From Oscillospiraceae bacterium (lineage in GTDB: Bacteria > Bacillota > Clostridia > Oscillospirales > Ruminococcaceae), in assembly GCA_022800935.1 (NCBI GenBank), contig JAAWRH010000001.1:124001-188000 (forward strand): DNA of 64,000 nt. Direction: 5' to 3'. The stretch's first letter is position 1. The number at the start of each line of letters is the position of its first letter. Below, piece by piece: positions 15,725 to 25,312 of the stretch. Position numbers and translations under genes: made by a program. The notes below the pieces were generated by a model. It searched no databases. It was not told the DNA's origin and saw nothing but the letters and a program-made list of their open reading frames with translations.

Positions 15725-17173
15725 TTACACCCGGATTATCTTCCACTTGCCGGACTTATACCTTCTCCACACCAGCATGGTCCGCAGAAGCTGGTCACAC
15801 ACCAGGGCAACCCACGCGCCCTCAAGTCCCCAATGGAACAGATAAATCAATATCAGCGCAAGGCTGGGCCGCACTAGCAGCACCGTAAGGAAGATAATCT
15901 TGGCAATGGACTTGGTGTCCCCCGCTCCCCGCAGCGCGCCGGAAAGGATAAACTGGGACGACTGAAAGGGCTGTACAAAGGCCACAAACATCAATATCCT
16001 TGCGCCTGTGGAGATGACAGCGGGATCGTCGCTGTAGCACGCCACAATAAACCGGCCGAAGAACAGGAACACAAAGGTCAGGATAAACGCCACGCACATC
16101 CCCACCCTTCTGGTGCGGGTGCAGTAGGCCTGGGCCATGTCGGGGCGCTTCTTCCCAAGGCTCTGGCCCATCAGGGAGGTGGCGGATACACCGAAGGCCT
16201 GTCCGGTCATGAAGGAAAGGGCCTGAATATTCATACAAATCTGATGGGTGGCAAAGGCGATAGTCCCCAAGGACGCGACGGTCTTGGCGTAGATGATCAT
16301 TCCAGCCCGCATGGTCAGCTGCTCAATCATAGCGGGGATGCCAATTTTGACAATCTTCCCAATGGCGTCAAAGTCCGGCAGGAACCCGTCCCGGAATCGG
16401 AGCTTGAGATAGAATTTCCCGTTGATTACCGAGATAAGCGCGATGACCATGGCCACAAACTGCCCGATGATGGTTGCCAGTGACGCCCCTGCAACCTCCA
16501 GACGCGGGGCCCCGAAGTGCCCGTAAATCAGGATATAGTTGAGAATGACGTTTACCACATTGGCGATGGTATTGTAAACCATAGCGGTGCGGGAGTTGCC
16601 CACTCCCCGCAGAACGGCGGTGATGGTGGAGGTCAGGGCAAAGCCCACCAACCCCAGCATCTGGATGCGCAGATAGATGGTGCCGCCGTTTAATGCCATC
16701 ATATCATCCTGGCCGCCCATAAAGGCCACCAGGGGCCTGGCGAAGAAAAAACCCAGGACAGAGGAAATCAGGGAAAATGTAAAGGTAATCAGCAGGGCCT
16801 GACGCATGATGGTGTTGGCCTTGTCCCGTTCTCCCGCCCCCTTATACCGGGCTACCATGGCGGTTGCGCCCACATTCATGGCCATAAAAACAGTTTGGAG
16901 CAGAAATTTAGGCTGTGTGCTCAATCCCACCGAGGTGATGGCCCAGGGGCCCAGCTGGCCCACCATCATCAGGTCCACCATGGATGTAAGCTGGGCAAGG
17001 GTCAGCTCTATCAGCGACGGCCAGGCAATATGTACAATGTCCCGGTACAGCATTTTTGCCGTTACCCCTTCGGGAACAGACGACGTGACCTGGGACTGGT
17101 CGGTCAGGTCCATGCCCGGCTCCACGTAATCCAGCGCCAACCGCCCCGCGGTGGGAGCATGTGTTTCTGACAC
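15725..17173 (-). CDS. MATE family multidrug/metabolite exporter
   Basis: A 482-aa membrane protein with about 12 hydrophobic segments in two MatE repeats, beginning after a 40-residue soluble tail. Typical features are PSLIELTLAQLTSMVDLMMVG in the first helix, VARYKGAGERDKAN in the loop after helix two, and the repeated pattern LIPAMIEQLTMRAGM-like entry into the second half. Such proteins export cationic drugs or metabolites against Na+ or H+. The start is a GTG at 17173 with AAAGGAGGA in front. It is transcribed alone; the gene for DUF3781 is divergent. Confidence 0.92.
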   Translation of the reverse strand: MSETHAPTAGRLALDYVEPGMDLTDQSQVTSSVPEGVTAKMLYRDIVHIAWPSLIELTLAQLTSMVDLMMVGQLGPWAITSVGLSTQPKFLLQTVFMAMNVGATAMVARYKGAGERDKANTIMRQALLITFTFSLISSVLGFFFARPLVAFMGGQDDMMALNGGTIYLRIQMLGLVGFALTSTITAVLRGVGNSRTAMVYNTIANVVNVILNYILIYGHFGAPRLEVAGASLATIIGQFVAMVIALISVINGKFYLKLRFRDGFLPDFDAIGKIVKIGIPAMIEQLTMRAGMIIYAKTVASLGTIAFATHQICMNIQALSFMTGQAFGVSATSLMGQSLGKKRPDMAQAYCTRTRRVGMCVAFILTFVFLFFGRFIVACYSDDPAVISTGARILMFVAFVQPFQSSQFILSGALRGAGDTKSIAKIIFLTVLLVRPSLALILIYLFHWGLEGAWVALVCDQLLRTMLVWRRYKSGKWKIIRV

Positions 17174-17449
17174 AGGCGATTCCTCCTTTGTGGTTTAAGA
17201 GCCTGCCTCGAAATATTCCCTTGGAAATCCAGCCGCGCATTCTGCGCTTTTTTGAACAGGCCCTGAAGGTTTATTTTTTTCTTTATTCATATATTATAGC
17301 ATATTCATACATTCTCCGCAAAGGAAGAATTGTGCATTTTTTTCTTCCCTTTTTATATTCTAGTTCGGATCCCAAAGAAATTCCGTCATTATCATGAACA
17401 AATTTCATTTTTTCTCTCTGAAATTCGGCAAAATATATAAAATTATTTC

Positions 17450-17474
17450 TGACAGGGAATTGACTTTTGTCAGG
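17450..17474. promoter_or_regulatory. Inverted repeat over the -35 box of the DUF3781/GH106 promoter
   Basis: CTGACA (17450-17455) and TGTCAG (17469-17474) are perfect inverted arms that enclose the -35 hexamer. A repressor bound here would block the promoter. The binding protein is unknown. The rest of the 17174-17551 gap is AT-rich and holds no other gene. Confidence 0.4.
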
Positions 17475-17488
17475 ATACTGGTATACTT
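17461..17488 (+). promoter_or_regulatory. Promoter of the DUF3781-glycosidase operon
   Basis: TTGACT (17461-17466), 16-bp spacer, TATACT (17483-17488). The first gene starts 64 bp downstream. Confidence 0.7.
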
Positions 17489-17551
17489 CATCTTAGGACA
17501 GATACTTCTGTTCAGTAAATCCGGGAGGATCACCGAAGGAATTTCCAGGAA

Positions 17552-17806
17552 ATGAGTATGAACAATCAACTGCTGCAAAACATGTCCAAGCTCCATACCA
17601 CCCAGTTAGGCGCGGAGCGGATTAGGAAGAACCTCTCCCTGGAGGCGGACGATGCGGTGGAATGGTGCAGGGAGAAAATCTCCTCTGATTGCGCCGTCAT
17701 CACCCGTAAGGGTAAAAACTATTACATCGATGTGGAAAACTGTATTTTAACAGTAAACGCATACAGCTATACTATCATTACAGCGCATCCGAAAAAACGG
17801 ATATAA
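17552..17806 (+). CDS. DUF3781 family protein
   Basis: An 84-aa cytoplasmic protein of a small family found across Clostridia and Bacilli. The family signature is clear: KLHTTQLGAERIRKNLSL, then WCREKI, ITRKGKNYYIDVE and VNAYSYTIITAHP at the end. The function of the family is not known. It stands 13 bp before the large glycosidase gene and shares its promoter, which is an unusual partner. The start at 17552 lies behind GGAATTTCCAGGAA; the next ATG two codons on is an alternative. Confidence 0.88.
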   Translation: MSMNNQLLQNMSKLHTTQLGAERIRKNLSLEADDAVEWCREKISSDCAVITRKGKNYYIDVENCILTVNAYSYTIITAHPKKRI

Positions 17807-17819
17807 AGGAGGAATTTTC

Positions 17820-20800
17820 ATGCTGTATTCCCGCAGCCAGTCAGAGCTGGAGCAAACCCTTTTTGAGAACCCCACCTCCGAATACCGGGGCGCGCCCTTC
17901 TGGGCGTGGAACGGGGATTTAAAGCCGGACGAGCTGAAGCGCCAGATCGGCTGGCTCCAGGAGATGGGCTTCGGCGGCTTCCATATGCACTGCCGGACCG
18001 GACTTGTCACCCCCTACCTCAGCGAGGAGTTTTTCCAGCTGATCCAAACCTGCGTCGATGAGGCAAAGGACCGGAAGATGCTGGCCTGGCTCTACGACGA
18101 GGATCGCTGGCCCTCCGGCGCGGCGGGGGGTATTGTCACCAAGGACAGGACCAAACGCGCCCGCCACCTTCTGCTGACCCCAGACCCCCGCAATTATCCT
18201 GCCGCCTCTGAAAAGGAGGAACGGGCCGCCGAAAGCCGTTTTCTCTGCTGCTATGATGTATCTCTCAATGAAGACGGCACCTTAAAGCACTATGAACAGG
18301 TCTCCCCCAATTCTCCGGTAAAGGAGGGTTCTGTCCGCTGGTACGGCTACCTGGAGCTGGCAGAGGAAAGCCCCTGGTACAACAATCAGACCTATGCCGA
18401 CACCCTGGACAGCGGCTCCATCCGCAAATTCATAGAGGTGACCCATGAGGCCTACCTAAAGCACAACGGCGCGGAGTTTGGGAAAACCATCCCCTCCATC
18501 TTCACCGACGAGCCCCAGTTCACCCACAAGACAGCCCTGGGCTTTGCCTTTGAGAAAAAGGATATCATTCTCCCCTGGACTGATAATCTGCCTGAAACCT
18601 ATCGAAGGGAGTACGGCGAGAACCTCCTGGAAAAGCTGCCGGAGCTGCTGTGGGACCTGCCGGAGGGAAAGCCGTCGGTCACAAGGTATCAATACCACGC
18701 CCACATTTCCGAGCGATTCGCCGAGGCGTTTTCGGACCAGCTGGGCGGCTGGTGCGAGGAAAAGGGTCTCAAGCTCACCGGCCACATGTTGTCGGAACCC
18801 ACCCTCCAGAGCCAGACCGCGTCCCTGGGGGAGGTCATGCGTTCCCTGGGCTCCTTCCAGCTCCCCGGCATCGATATGCTCTGCGACGCCAGAGAATACA
18901 CCACCGCCAAACAGGCCCAGTCCGTCTCCCACCAGTTCGGGCGGGAGGGCGTTACCTCGGAGCTGTACGGCGTCACCAACTGGGACTTTGACTTCCGGGG
19001 CCACAAGCTGGCAGGCGACTGGCAGGCGGCCCTGGGGGTGACGGTCCGGGTCCCTCATCTGTCCTGGGTGACCATGCTGGGGGAGGCCAAGCGGGACTAT
19101 CCCGCCTCCATCCACTATCAGTCCCCCTGGTTCCGGGAGTACCCCCTGATTGAGAACCATTTCGCAAGGCTCAACACCGTGATGACCAGGGGCAAGGCCA
19201 AGGTAAAGGTTGGGGTCATCCACCCGGTGGAAAGCTACTGGCTCCACTGGGGCCCCCAGGAACAGACCTCTGCCATCCGGAAGCACCTGGACGGCAACTT
19301 TGCAAACCTGACCGACTGGCTGCTGTTCGGGCAGATTGACTTTGATTATATCTCGGAGGCCCTCCTCCCCCGCCAGTGTGAAACAGGCGGAGCGCCCCTG
19401 AAGGTGGGAGCCATGGAATACGATGTGATCCTGGTTCCCGGCTGTGAAACCCTCCGCTCCACCACCGTAGAACGGCTGCGGGCATTCGCCCAGGCGGGCG
19501 GAAAGCTGCTGTTCCTGGGCTCTGTTCCCACCCTGGTGGACGCGGTCCCCAGCGGCGCGGGAAAGGAGCTGGCCGCCTCCGCCCAGGTGATAGGCTTCAG
19601 CGAGTATGAGATTCTGTGCGCCCTGGAGCCGGAACGCCTGGTGGAAATCGTGGACCAGAACGGCGCCCGCACCAACGGCCTGCTGACCCAGATGCGCACC
19701 GATGGGGACCGGGAATGGCTGTTTATCGCCCACGGCAGGCAGCCGGTTCAGCCCATGTGGGACCCGCGGATCGCCCTGTTGGGGAAAGATGTATTGCCCC
19801 AGGAGAATATTACCATCCGCATATCCGGCGAATACATCCCCACCCTTTACAACACCATGACCGGCGAAATCGTCCCCCTGCAATGCGCTTATCAAAACGG
19901 GAAGACGGAAATCCGCTACAGCTTCTACCCCCATGACAGCATCCTGATCCGCCTGGAGAAGGGCCGGCGTCCCGCAGGGGAAGGCGTCAGCTTTGCCAAA
20001 GCAATCGCCCCCTTCCGCCTGGGTCACAACTCCCTGGCCGCCCGCGACGCGGACACCCCCTTCTTTGCAAAGGCCCGCGTCACCCTCAGCGAACCCAACG
20101 TCCTGCTGCTGGACCAGGCGGAGTCCTCTATGGACGGCGGCGCCTGGCAGCCCAAGGAGGAGATACTCCGGCTGGACAACCAGATGCGGGACGCCCTCGG
20201 CTATCCCCACCGGAAAAACCACGTAGCACAGCCGTGGGTCATTGAGGCGGTCCCCAACACCCACACCCTGCGCCTGCGCTTCACGGTGGAAAGCGAAATT
20301 GAGGTTTCAGGCGCCTCCCTTGCGGTGGAGTACCTGGAGGCGACGGACATCGAATGGAACGGCGAAAAGGTTTCCAAGGACATTACAGGCTGGTATGTAG
20401 ACGAGAGAATCCACACCGTCAAGCTGCCGGTTATCCGCAAAGGGGAAAACACCCTGATTTTGACAATGCCCTTCGGCCAGCGGACCAACACCGAAAACTG
20501 CTTTATTCTGGGGGATTTCGGCGTTAAGGCGATTGGTTCCAGGGCGGTAATCACCCAACCGGTGCGGGAGCTTGTCTTCGGGGACATCACCACCCAGGGC
20601 CTGCCCTTCTACGGCGGAAATGTGGAATACCACCTAGAGGCAGAGGCCGGGGAAAACGGCCTTACCATCCGCACACCCCATTACCGCGGCGCGCTGGTGG
20701 GGGTATCCCTGGACGGTAAGCGGGTTGGCTCCATTGTGTTCGCGCCCTATACCCTGCATGTTGACGCCGCCCCCGGAAAGCACGAGATTACCCTGACCCT

Positions 20801-20963
20801 GTTCGGCAACCGGGTCAACACTTTCGGGACGGTCCACAACTGCAATACCGGCTGGACCTGGTTCGGTCCGGATTCCTGGAGGACCTTCGGGGACGAATTC
20901 AGCTATGAGTACAAGCTGAAGGAGACCGGAATCCTGAAGTCCCCGGAAGTGATAAAAGAATAA
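17820..20963 (+). CDS. GH106-like glycoside hydrolase (alpha-L-rhamnosidase type)
   Basis: A 1047-aa protein without a signal peptide, hence probably cytoplasmic. The N-terminal barrel has the features of the GH106 rhamnosidase family: APFWAWNGDLKPDEL, GFGGFHMHCRTGLVTPYL, WLYDEDRWPSG and a candidate acidic active-site stretch IFTDEPQFTHK (about residue 225). A Rossmann-like segment follows (about 530-620, VILVPGCETLRS) and the last 300 residues look like beta-sandwich carbohydrate-binding domains. The family removes rhamnose from plant pectic or glycosylated material; the true substrate of this member is not fixed. The start at 17820 is backed by AAAGGAGGAA. No transporter is adjacent. Confidence 0.85.
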   Translation: MLYSRSQSELEQTLFENPTSEYRGAPFWAWNGDLKPDELKRQIGWLQEMGFGGFHMHCRTGLVTPYLSEEFFQLIQTCVDEAKDRKMLAWLYDEDRWPSGAAGGIVTKDRTKRARHLLLTPDPRNYPAASEKEERAAESRFLCCYDVSLNEDGTLKHYEQVSPNSPVKEGSVRWYGYLELAEESPWYNNQTYADTLDSGSIRKFIEVTHEAYLKHNGAEFGKTIPSIFTDEPQFTHKTALGFAFEKKDIILPWTDNLPETYRREYGENLLEKLPELLWDLPEGKPSVTRYQYHAHISERFAEAFSDQLGGWCEEKGLKLTGHMLSEPTLQSQTASLGEVMRSLGSFQLPGIDMLCDAREYTTAKQAQSVSHQFGREGVTSELYGVTNWDFDFRGHKLAGDWQAALGVTVRVPHLSWVTMLGEAKRDYPASIHYQSPWFREYPLIENHFARLNTVMTRGKAKVKVGVIHPVESYWLHWGPQEQTSAIRKHLDGNFANLTDWLLFGQIDFDYISEALLPRQCETGGAPLKVGAMEYDVILVPGCETLRSTTVERLRAFAQAGGKLLFLGSVPTLVDAVPSGAGKELAASAQVIGFSEYEILCALEPERLVEIVDQNGARTNGLLTQMRTDGDREWLFIAHGRQPVQPMWDPRIALLGKDVLPQENITIRISGEYIPTLYNTMTGEIVPLQCAYQNGKTEIRYSFYPHDSILIRLEKGRRPAGEGVSFAKAIAPFRLGHNSLAARDADTPFFAKARVTLSEPNVLLLDQAESSMDGGAWQPKEEILRLDNQMRDALGYPHRKNHVAQPWVIEAVPNTHTLRLRFTVESEIEVSGASLAVEYLEATDIEWNGEKVSKDITGWYVDERIHTVKLPVIRKGENTLILTMPFGQRTNTENCFILGDFGVKAIGSRAVITQPVRELVFGDITTQGLPFYGGNVEYHLEAEAGENGLTIRTPHYRGALVGVSLDGKRVGSIVFAPYTLHVDAAPGKHEITLTLFGNRVNTFGTVHNCNTGWTWFGPDSWRTFGDEFSYEYKLKETGILKSPEVIKE

Positions 20964-20988
20964 GCGAATAGGCGAATCCAATGAAATA

Positions 20989-21036
20989 GGGCAGTCCCAA
21001 AACGAAATCACCGTCGTTTTGGGACTGCCCTTTCTT
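20989..21036. terminator. Bidirectional terminator between GH106-like gene and lgt
   Basis: A perfect 17-bp stem: GGGCAGTCCCAAAACGA (20989-21005) with its complement at 21014-21030, loop 8 nt, then TTTCTTT. It serves both converging genes. Confidence 0.9.
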
Positions 21037-21056
21037 TCACGCTATGGTCACTTTTT

Positions 21057-22166
21057 TCAACGCATCCTTTGAACGGCCTTCCTGCGCTGTCTCCGCCGCA
21101 GCTGCACCCGGTCCATTTCCGCAGGTCCCGCCTCCTTTACAGCCTGAACCGTTTCCTGTACCGGGTTTGCAGCGGTTTCCGGTTTTATGGGCTGTGCAAC
21201 CTTCTCCGGCTGCTTTTTCTTTTCCTCCTCCAGCCGCTTGTAGTATTCCCCGCTCACCACAGCGGCCGCCTCCCCGGTCTTGGCAAACACCTTCAGATAC
21301 TCCGGGTCGTTGGAGGATTTAATCTTACTGCGCACCGCAATCCATATGAGCGCCGACGCAATCACACACAGAATCGCCAGCAGCTGGGATACCCGGATGG
21401 TCCCCAGCATCAGGCTGTCGGTCCTCAGCCCCTCGATCACCGCCCTGCCGGTTCCGTACCAGGCGGCGTAAAAGAGCAGCAGCTCGCCGTCAAACCTTCT
21501 GCGTCCGGCAAAATACGCCGCCAGACCAAATCCAATCAGGCACCAGAGGGATTCATAGAAGAAGGTGGGGTGTACCGGCATGGACGGGTCGATCTCCACG
21601 CCGATTTTGGAAAGCTCCTCCTTCATTCCGGACAGATAGGATACAATGGAGGGAGAGGTCATGCCCCAGGGCAGGGTAGTGTTGGAGCCAAAGGCCTCGA
21701 TGTTTACAAAGTTGCCCCATCTGCCGATGGCCTGTCCCAGCAGAATGCCTCCAACCGCCATGTCGGCCATGGGCAGAAAGCGGACCTTCCGGATTTTGCA
21801 CATCAGCGCCCCCACCAGCAGCGCGCCGATCACGCCGCCGTAAATGGCAATGCCCCCGTGCCAGATTTTAAAGATTTCCCCCAGGTTGTCCTTGTAGTAG
21901 TCCCAGGTAAAGAGGACATAGTATATCCTGGCCCCCAGGATGCCGCCGATAGCGGACACCAGCACCACGTCAATGGCCCGGTCCGCGTTGATGCCAAAGG
22001 TGGCACACCGGCGGAAGGCGTAAAACACCGCGGACAAAAAGGCCAGGGCAATCAGAATGCCGTACCAGTAGACGGTAATCCCGTTTTCCCCAATGGGAAT
22101 GGTGAACGCTGCACGGGACAGATGGAATTCCCAGCCCAGGCCGGGGAACGAAAGGGTTTCTGTCAT
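21057..22166 (-). CDS. lgt: Prolipoprotein diacylglyceryl transferase
   Basis: A 369-aa inner-membrane enzyme that moves diacylglycerol from phosphatidylglycerol onto the lipobox cysteine of prelipoproteins. Seven membrane helices lie in residues 20-275. The family motifs are HGGIAIYGGVIGALLVG and the signature IGRWGNFVNIEAFG (about 150), which carries the essential arginine and asparagine. The last 95 residues are a charged tail rich in K, E and R (ending RRRQRRKAVQRMR) that most Lgt proteins lack. AAAGGAGA precedes the ATG. It lies 46 bp behind the M16 gene pair and may be co-transcribed. Confidence 0.96.
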   Translation of the reverse strand: MTETLSFPGLGWEFHLSRAAFTIPIGENGITVYWYGILIALAFLSAVFYAFRRCATFGINADRAIDVVLVSAIGGILGARIYYVLFTWDYYKDNLGEIFKIWHGGIAIYGGVIGALLVGALMCKIRKVRFLPMADMAVGGILLGQAIGRWGNFVNIEAFGSNTTLPWGMTSPSIVSYLSGMKEELSKIGVEIDPSMPVHPTFFYESLWCLIGFGLAAYFAGRRRFDGELLLFYAAWYGTGRAVIEGLRTDSLMLGTIRVSQLLAILCVIASALIWIAVRSKIKSSNDPEYLKVFAKTGEAAAVVSGEYYKRLEEEKKKQPEKVAQPIKPETAANPVQETVQAVKEAGPAEMDRVQLRRRQRRKAVQRMR

Positions 22167-22212
22167 CTTAAACGTCTCTCCTTTTATACGATATGTTTAG
22201 GGAAGTGCGCTT

Positions 22213-23532
22213 TTATATGCCGTCCTCATCATTGTCTCCGCCGCGTCCGCGGACAACGGAAAGGGAGCTCCACTCCTCATGGTACTCCGTCCTCAGCCGC
22301 TGCTCCAGCTTTTCCCTCGTCACACGGCCCAGCTCCTCCACCATGGAGTAAAGCTCCAGCCCGGTAAAGTGGGAGGCCAGAAGGGCGCTTGCCACTGCCT
22401 CCGGTCTGCTGAACATCCCGATATATCTCCCATATATCGTCTTTTTGCACTGACGGAACAGATCTTCCTCAATGCCGTCCCGCTTCAGCTCCCGTACCCG
22501 TTCCAGAATGGCCTCGTAAACCTTCTCCGGCTCCCTGGATTCCCCTCCGAAGGTGACGGAGAGCAGCGAACGCACCGACATGGCCTCCCCGCCAAAGGTG
22601 GCGTTGATGAGCCCCTTATCGTACAGCTCACGGTAAAAGGATGTGGTCTCCCCGGCGATGATCTCCACCAGAACCTCGTCCAGTATCTGGTTCCTCATGT
22701 TCTCCTCCGCGGAGCCGCCCCTGAGCTTAAAGCCCATCTGGAAAATAGGCGCGGCGACCTCCAGCTCCATCTCCAGCTTGCGCCGGCTCACCTCTTCCGG
22801 TTCGTCGGGAACACGGCGCTGGGTGAGGAGGGGCTCCGCCTCCTTGAGCACCCTGTCCGCCACCTCAATGGCAGATTCCACCGTGAAGTTCCCCGCAATG
22901 GCAATCACCATGTTGCGCAGGTTGTAGAAGTGGTTATAGCAGCGGTAGAGCAGGTCCTTGTCAATCTGGGCGATGGACTCCACCGTCCCGGCGATGTCAA
23001 CCCGAACCGGGTTCTTTTGGTACATGGCCTTGAGAAGGTTGAAATACACCTGCCAGTCCGGATTGTCGTCGTACATCCGTATCTCCTGGCCGATGATCCC
23101 CTGCTCCTTCTGGACCGTCTCCTCGGTGAAGTAGGGCCGGGTGACAAAGTCCAGCAGTATCTCCAGGGACTGCTCAAAGTTCTGGGTGCAGGAAAAGAGA
23201 TAGCAGGTTTTGTCAAAGGAGGTGTATGCGTTGGCGTTTGCCCCTGTGGCGGCAAACCGCTGGAAGGCATCCCCCTCCTCGTTTTCAAACAGCTTGTGCT
23301 CCAGGTAGTGGGCGATTCCCGCCGGGACCTCCACAAAGTCCGTATCCTCCGGCGTTTTGAACTCCACATCCATGGAGCCGTAGTTGGTCCCAAACAGGGC
23401 GTAGGCGGTGCTGAACCCCTCCATGGGACAGAGCAACATGGTGACACCGCTTTTATGCGCTACCCTGTAATATTTCTCCCCCAAAAGGGAGGAGCTGACC
23501 GTTTCCACTGTGGTTTTTCTCTCCTCAGCCAT
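22213..23532 (-). CDS. yfmH: M16 family zinc peptidase, YfmH type
   Basis: A 439-aa member of the pitrilysin/insulinase family. The inverted zinc motif is intact: HYLEH (about residue 74-78) with the downstream acidic ligand further on. It contains the two M16 half-domains expected for a subunit. In Bacillus this protein and YfmF are needed for the 5-aminopentanol modification of elongation factor P, and the paired arrangement here is the same. The gene overlaps the end of the yfmF-like gene by 8 bp, so the two are translationally coupled. The start has AAAGGGGGAG in front. Confidence 0.9.
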   Translation of the reverse strand: MAEERKTTVETVSSSLLGEKYYRVAHKSGVTMLLCPMEGFSTAYALFGTNYGSMDVEFKTPEDTDFVEVPAGIAHYLEHKLFENEEGDAFQRFAATGANANAYTSFDKTCYLFSCTQNFEQSLEILLDFVTRPYFTEETVQKEQGIIGQEIRMYDDNPDWQVYFNLLKAMYQKNPVRVDIAGTVESIAQIDKDLLYRCYNHFYNLRNMVIAIAGNFTVESAIEVADRVLKEAEPLLTQRRVPDEPEEVSRRKLEMELEVAAPIFQMGFKLRGGSAEENMRNQILDEVLVEIIAGETTSFYRELYDKGLINATFGGEAMSVRSLLSVTFGGESREPEKVYEAILERVRELKRDGIEEDLFRQCKKTIYGRYIGMFSRPEAVASALLASHFTGLELYSMVEELGRVTREKLEQRLRTEYHEEWSSLSVVRGRGGDNDEDGI

Positions 23533-24811
23533 TCTGTTCTCCCCCTTTCAGGAAGTAAACGGTATCCAGCGACACCCGCCTGGCCGCCTCCATAATCTCC
23601 TCCCGCGTCACCTCCAGCAGGTCCTTGATGTCCTCCTCAGGGGTTTTGTCCCACCCGCTGAAAATCTGGTTGAAATAGTACCCCTCCAGGGAGCCGAGGG
23701 AATCCCCCGTGGTCTGGAAGGCGTTGACCATGTTCAGCTGGGCCGCCGAAAGCTCCTCCCCGGTAAACTCGCCCCGGCGCATCGCCTCCAGCTGATTGAG
23801 AATCTCCCTCTGGGCCGCCTCCTTTTTCTCGAACTCCACGCCGGAGTCCACCAGCATCAGGCCGGTGGGCCGGTCATAGCGGGAGGCGCAGTAATAACAG
23901 AGACTCAGCTTTTCCCGCACATATACAAACAGGCGGGAGAAGGGGGAACCGCCGAAAACGGACAGCATCATCCGCAGGGCGTTGTACTGCCTGCGGTCAG
24001 ATACATCTCCCACCCGGAAGCCCATGACCAGCTTGCCCTGGACCACGTCCATGGCTTCAGTGACCTCCTTCACCTCACCGGCGGCCAGCTTTACCGGGGC
24101 ATCGGGAACCGGCTCCGGCTCCCGGCTTACCTGGGCGAAGGCCCTCCGGAAGGTCTCCATGGCCCCGGAAGGGTCCCCGCAGCCGATAAACAGAATCTCC
24201 GCCCTGGCGGTGCGCAGCAGGCGGCGGTATATCTCCGCGGCGGACCAGGCTGTCACCGCCAGGGCCTTTTCACGGGTACCGTAGCGGCTCACCGCCGCCG
24301 GTTCCCCCTGGCACATGACCTTGACGCACCGGTCAATGGCATAGCTGCGCTTGTCGTTGACCAGCGCGTCGATGGTATCCACCAGATACTGGCGCTCCAG
24401 CCGCAGGTCGTCCTCTCCGAACATGCCGTCTTCCCCGAAATTGGGGTCAAACAGGGTCTGACAGAGCAGCTCTGCGCAATCCTGAATCATGTTCTCTTCC
24501 TCCAAGGCAAATCGGTCATCTATCCCCTGGACGGTCAGGTTTAAGATTTCCTTGGAGCCGTGCTTGCGCACCTCTCCGTCCAGATACGCCCCGTACAGCT
24601 CCGCCAGGCGGGAGCCCAGCAGCGTCATGTTGGGATATGCCCGGCAGGCCTTGCGCAGCAGCAGAGATAGGACCGCCATGTCCGCGGCCGTCTCCTCCAA
24701 AAGGGGCGCCTCCAGATTTACGGAAATTCGGTTGCTTTTAAATTTAGGGTCAAGGATGCTGGTAAACCAAACTCCTTCCCCGATCAGCACGCGGTTTGGT
24801 CCGCTGCCCAT
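23525..24811 (-). CDS. yfmF: M16 family protein, YfmF type (catalytically inactive partner)
   Basis: A 428-aa M16-fold protein that lacks the HxxEH zinc motif: the matching region reads VLSLLLRKACRAYP. It keeps the second-half features (LRLERQYLVDTIDALVNDKRSYA). In M16 heterodimers one subunit holds zinc and the other completes the chamber, and this gene is the non-zinc partner of the YfmH-like protein overlapping its end. I chose the ATG at 24811 (MGSGPN) with AAAGGCG in front; an upstream GTG at 24829 is possible but has no ribosome site. Confidence 0.88.
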   Translation of the reverse strand: MGSGPNRVLIGEGVWFTSILDPKFKSNRISVNLEAPLLEETAADMAVLSLLLRKACRAYPNMTLLGSRLAELYGAYLDGEVRKHGSKEILNLTVQGIDDRFALEEENMIQDCAELLCQTLFDPNFGEDGMFGEDDLRLERQYLVDTIDALVNDKRSYAIDRCVKVMCQGEPAAVSRYGTREKALAVTAWSAAEIYRRLLRTARAEILFIGCGDPSGAMETFRRAFAQVSREPEPVPDAPVKLAAGEVKEVTEAMDVVQGKLVMGFRVGDVSDRRQYNALRMMLSVFGGSPFSRLFVYVREKLSLCYYCASRYDRPTGLMLVDSGVEFEKKEAAQREILNQLEAMRRGEFTGEELSAAQLNMVNAFQTTGDSLGSLEGYYFNQIFSGWDKTPEEDIKDLLEVTREEIMEAARRVSLDTVYFLKGGEQNG

Positions 24812-24878
24812 TTCTATCACGCCTTTCACTCCGCCGCCCCCTTGCCGGGAATGCGGCGAAAATTTGCCAAGTAAACTT

Positions 24879-24884
24879 ATTATA
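24879..24884 (-). promoter_or_regulatory. -10 box for the yfmF-yfmH(-lgt) operon
   Basis: TATAAT on the minus strand, 68 bp before the start. The -35 region is weak (CTGTGA at 17 bp). The 24812-25312 gap otherwise holds AT-rich sequence, a TATAAT on the plus strand at 25150-25155 that may serve the phosphate transporter, and an 8-bp hairpin (25215-25222 with 25238-25245). Confidence 0.4.
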
Positions 24885-25312
24885 ACACGAAATGGGAAGA
24901 ATCACAGTAAAAATTTTATGAATTCCAAATATCCTTCGGTGACAGAAAATTTTTCCAGAATTTCTCCTGCTTTTTTGGTGCTTTTTACAAATTTCTGTCG
25001 CATTTTCCCTGGAAAAAAGTTCCTAAAAGCTGCCTTCTTAAAGACCTTCCCCTAATAGTTATCTAATTACTTCTCCAGCCCCGTGGGGCAGCGGAAAAAA
25101 CAAATTAAATCCCGCAACTTTTTCTCTTTCCCTGACCCAAACAAAATGATATAATAGAATGGGGACAAAGAATCTGGAAACTTTTTATCCCCTTGTACAA
25201 AAACTGACAATCCCAAAACCGGCAAGATGGCCCTGTTCCGGTTTTCGTCCCGCGGCGTCCCGCCGTCCCGTACTAACCTAAGGGCTGAAGACAGATAAGG
25301 AGTTGTGATTTC

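Noticed and set aside
18456-20264. 602-codon minus-strand frame across the GH106-like gene
   Set aside because: Rich in G, Q, H and P without domains, as expected for the antisense of a GC-rich gene.
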